A DNA stretch of 64,000 bases from Mycolicibacterium boenickei (GTDB lineage: Bacteria > Actinomycetota > Actinomycetes > Mycobacteriales > Mycobacteriaceae), in assembly GCF_010731295.1 (NCBI RefSeq), contig NZ_AP022579.1, positions 310,001 through 374,000 of the forward strand, in the 5' to 3' direction. The notes under the pieces are model-generated. The model did not search any database, was not told the origin of the DNA, and saw only the letters and a list, made by a program, of their open reading frames with translations. The translations under genes and the position numbers were made by a program. Of this stretch, positions 62,385 to 64,000 are shown piece after piece. Numbering within the stretch: the first letter of the stretch is position 1; every line of letters begins with the position of its first letter.

Positions 62385-63869
62385 ATGAGCCCGGGGGAAT
62401 ACAACGCGGTCATCGTCGGCGCCGGCTTCGCCGGCATCGGCGCCGCCATCCAGCTCAAACGGCTGGGCATCGAGAACTTCGTGATCCTCGATCGCGAGGA
62501 TGACCTGGGCGGCACCTGGTACGTCAACCACTACCCCGGCCTGGCCGTCGACGTGCCCACCACCACCTACTCGTACTTCTTCGAACCGAATCCGAACTGG
62601 TCACGGCTGTTCTCCACCGGCACCGAGATCAAGCAGTACGCCGACGACGTCGCCGACAAGTACGACGTGCGTCGCCACATCCGGTTCAACACGACCGTCG
62701 AAGGTGCCCGCTGGGATGAGGAGTCCTCGCGCTGGCGGGTGAGCCTGGCCGGCGGTGAAGCGCTCACCGCGCAGTTCCTGTTCACCGCCACCGGATTCCT
62801 GTCGCAGCCGCACACCCCTGACATCCCCGGCATCGGGGACTTCGCCGGCCAGGTCATCCACACCACCGACTGGGATGACAGCTACCGGCCCGACGGCCGC
62901 CGGATCGCGATCATCGGCACCGGCGCCACGGCCGTGCAGCTCATTCCCGAGCTGGCCCGCACCGCCGCGGACCTGACCGTGTACCAGCGCACCCCGATCT
63001 GGGTCGTACCCAAGATCGACCTGAAGTTCCCGGAACGGGTCAAGGCCCTGTTCGCCCGCGTGCCGGTCACCCAACGAATGATCCGTGCCGTCACCGACGC
63101 GATCTACGCGTTCATGGTCGACACCGCCGTGCTCAAGCACAGGTACTTCCGCCGGTTCAACATCGCCGCGGCAGACCTGGCCAAGCTGCACCGGTTCGCC
63201 TCGATCCGCGATCCCGAGCTGCGCCGCAAGCTGACCCCGGACTACGACTTCGGCTGCAAGCGCCCGACATTCTCCAACGGCTACTACCGCACATTCACCA
63301 AGCCGCACGTACACCTGCAGGCCGACGGGATCGACCACATCGAGGCCGACGGCATCGTCAACGCCGACGGCAGCAAGACCAGCATCGACACGCTGGTGCT
63401 GGCCACGGGGTTCGATTTGTGGGACGCCAACTTCCCGGCCATCGAGGTGATCGGGCGCGACGGCCGCAACCTCGGAAAGTGGTGGCGGGAGACCCGTTTC
63501 CAGGCCTACCAGGGAGTGTCGATGCCGTACTTCCCGAACTACCTGAGCCTGGCCAGCCCGTATGCATTCCTGGGTCTGAACTTCTTCAACACGATGGAGT
63601 ATCAGATGAAGTTGATGGACCGGTTGTTCGGCGAAGTCAAGCGCCGGAACGCGACGACGTTCGAGGTGACCGAGCAGGCCAACAGCCGGTATCTGGACCT
63701 GATGACGGAGTTGTTGGGCGACTCGTTGTTCACCCTCGGAAACTGCGCATCGGCACGGTCGTACTATTTCAATCCGAGTGGCGAGGCAACGCTGCTCCGA
63801 CCGATGACGACCCGCCGGGCCGTCGCCGAAGCCTCACGATTCCCGTTGAGCGACTACACATTTGCCTGA
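62385..63869 (+). CDS. Baeyer-Villiger-type flavin monooxygenase
   Basis: This 494-residue FAD/NADPH enzyme has FAD motif VIVGAGFAGIGAAIQLKRLG, the Baeyer-Villiger fingerprint FAGQVIHTTDWD (residues 153-164), NADP motif IAIIGTGATAVQLIPELA, and LVLATGFDLWDAN. It inserts oxygen next to ketones or oxygenates heteroatoms; steroid or fatty ketones are typical in mycobacteria, but the substrate here is open. The start is fixed by the leaderless -10. The next gene follows after 16 bases with a good ribosome binding site. Confidence 0.94.
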   Translation: MSPGEYNAVIVGAGFAGIGAAIQLKRLGIENFVILDREDDLGGTWYVNHYPGLAVDVPTTTYSYFFEPNPNWSRLFSTGTEIKQYADDVADKYDVRRHIRFNTTVEGARWDEESSRWRVSLAGGEALTAQFLFTATGFLSQPHTPDIPGIGDFAGQVIHTTDWDDSYRPDGRRIAIIGTGATAVQLIPELARTAADLTVYQRTPIWVVPKIDLKFPERVKALFARVPVTQRMIRAVTDAIYAFMVDTAVLKHRYFRRFNIAAADLAKLHRFASIRDPELRRKLTPDYDFGCKRPTFSNGYYRTFTKPHVHLQADGIDHIEADGIVNADGSKTSIDTLVLATGFDLWDANFPAIEVIGRDGRNLGKWWRETRFQAYQGVSMPYFPNYLSLASPYAFLGLNFFNTMEYQMKLMDRLFGEVKRRNATTFEVTEQANSRYLDLMTELLGDSLFTLGNCASARSYYFNPSGEATLLRPMTTRRAVAEASRFPLSDYTFA

Positions 63870-63885
63870 TCAGAGAGGATCACAC

Positions 63886-64000
63886 ATGGCAGAGGGCAAG
63901 AACTCCACGCTGGCCAAGCTCGTTGGCCTCAGCGTGGCCGGCGCTGGCGTCTCACATTTCGTGAAGCCGCAGCTGTTCGAGTCGATCACCAAGCCGGCGT
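63886..64000 (+). CDS. Start of a small hypothetical protein (runs off the window)
   Basis: Thirty-eight codons are visible, beginning MAEGKNSTLAKLVGLSVAGA then GVSHFVKPQLFESITKPA, with AGAGAGGA as ribosome binding site. The hydrophobic start suggests a small membrane protein. It follows the monooxygenase closely and is probably co-transcribed. No function can be given from this fragment. Confidence 0.7.
   Translation, partial: MAEGKNSTLAKLVGLSVAGAGVSHFVKPQLFESITKPA

Overview
The window is a high-GC actinobacterial chromosome segment, almost certainly from a rapidly growing Mycobacterium (Mycolicibacterium). The evidence is a CIRCE-controlled groEL2, a VirR (LytR_C) protein, a PGRS-type glycine-rich protein, EspA/EspC-like type VII secretion substrates, many leaderless promoters of the mycobacterial TANNNT type, and gene order. 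The backbone follows M. tuberculosis Rv0440 down to Rv0420c in inverted orientation: groEL2, SDR (Rv0439c), moeA2, psd, pssA, AAA+ ATPase (Rv0435c), LON-domain protein (Rv0434), glutamate-cysteine ligase (Rv0433), sodC, virR, DUF3263 (Rv0430), def, GNAT (Rv0428c), xthA, thiC, thiD, hydrolase (Rv0421c) and a membrane protein (Rv0420c). The species cannot be fixed from the sequence alone.

Three blocks interrupt this backbone. Block 1 (about 0.85-19.7 kb, between groEL2 and the Rv0439c-like SDR) holds a Tat-exported deacetylase, an LLM oxidoreductase, a 1786-residue PGRS protein without a PE domain, a sulfotransferase/TetR pair divergent from an SDR, a cupin protein, a helicase, a second exported protein that shares the N-terminal plan of the PGRS protein, two HAD proteins and two PH-domain membrane proteins. 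Block 2 (about 25.7-43.1 kb, between the Rv0435c and Rv0434 orthologues) holds an orphan EspA-like/EspC-like pair with a membrane protein, a TetR/SRPBCC cluster, a NarL-type two-component system, a CBS protein plus ion transporter, an FAD monooxygenase, a complete Mrp Na+/H+ antiporter operon and a SAM methyltransferase. Block 3 (about 50-54 kb) holds a LOG protein, a methyltransferase, an LppU-like protein and an MFS exporter. Beyond the thi operon lie a P450 operon, a DUF5996 protein, a hydrolase/TetR divergent pair and a Baeyer-Villiger-type monooxygenase.

Regulation is unusually readable. Two CIRCE operators sit on the groEL2 promoter, a TPP riboswitch precedes thiC, several palindromic operators lie at TetR-type loci, and about a dozen genes start 6-8 bases after a TANNNT -10 element, which predicts leaderless transcripts. 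Many operons are translationally coupled through ATGA or GTGA overlaps.

The most interesting non-standard items are the PE-less PGRS protein and its N-terminal relative, the orphan ESX-substrate pair, a dispersed stem-loop element present twice (one copy at an edge of block 2), and a 37-bp inverted repeat at the other edge of block 2.
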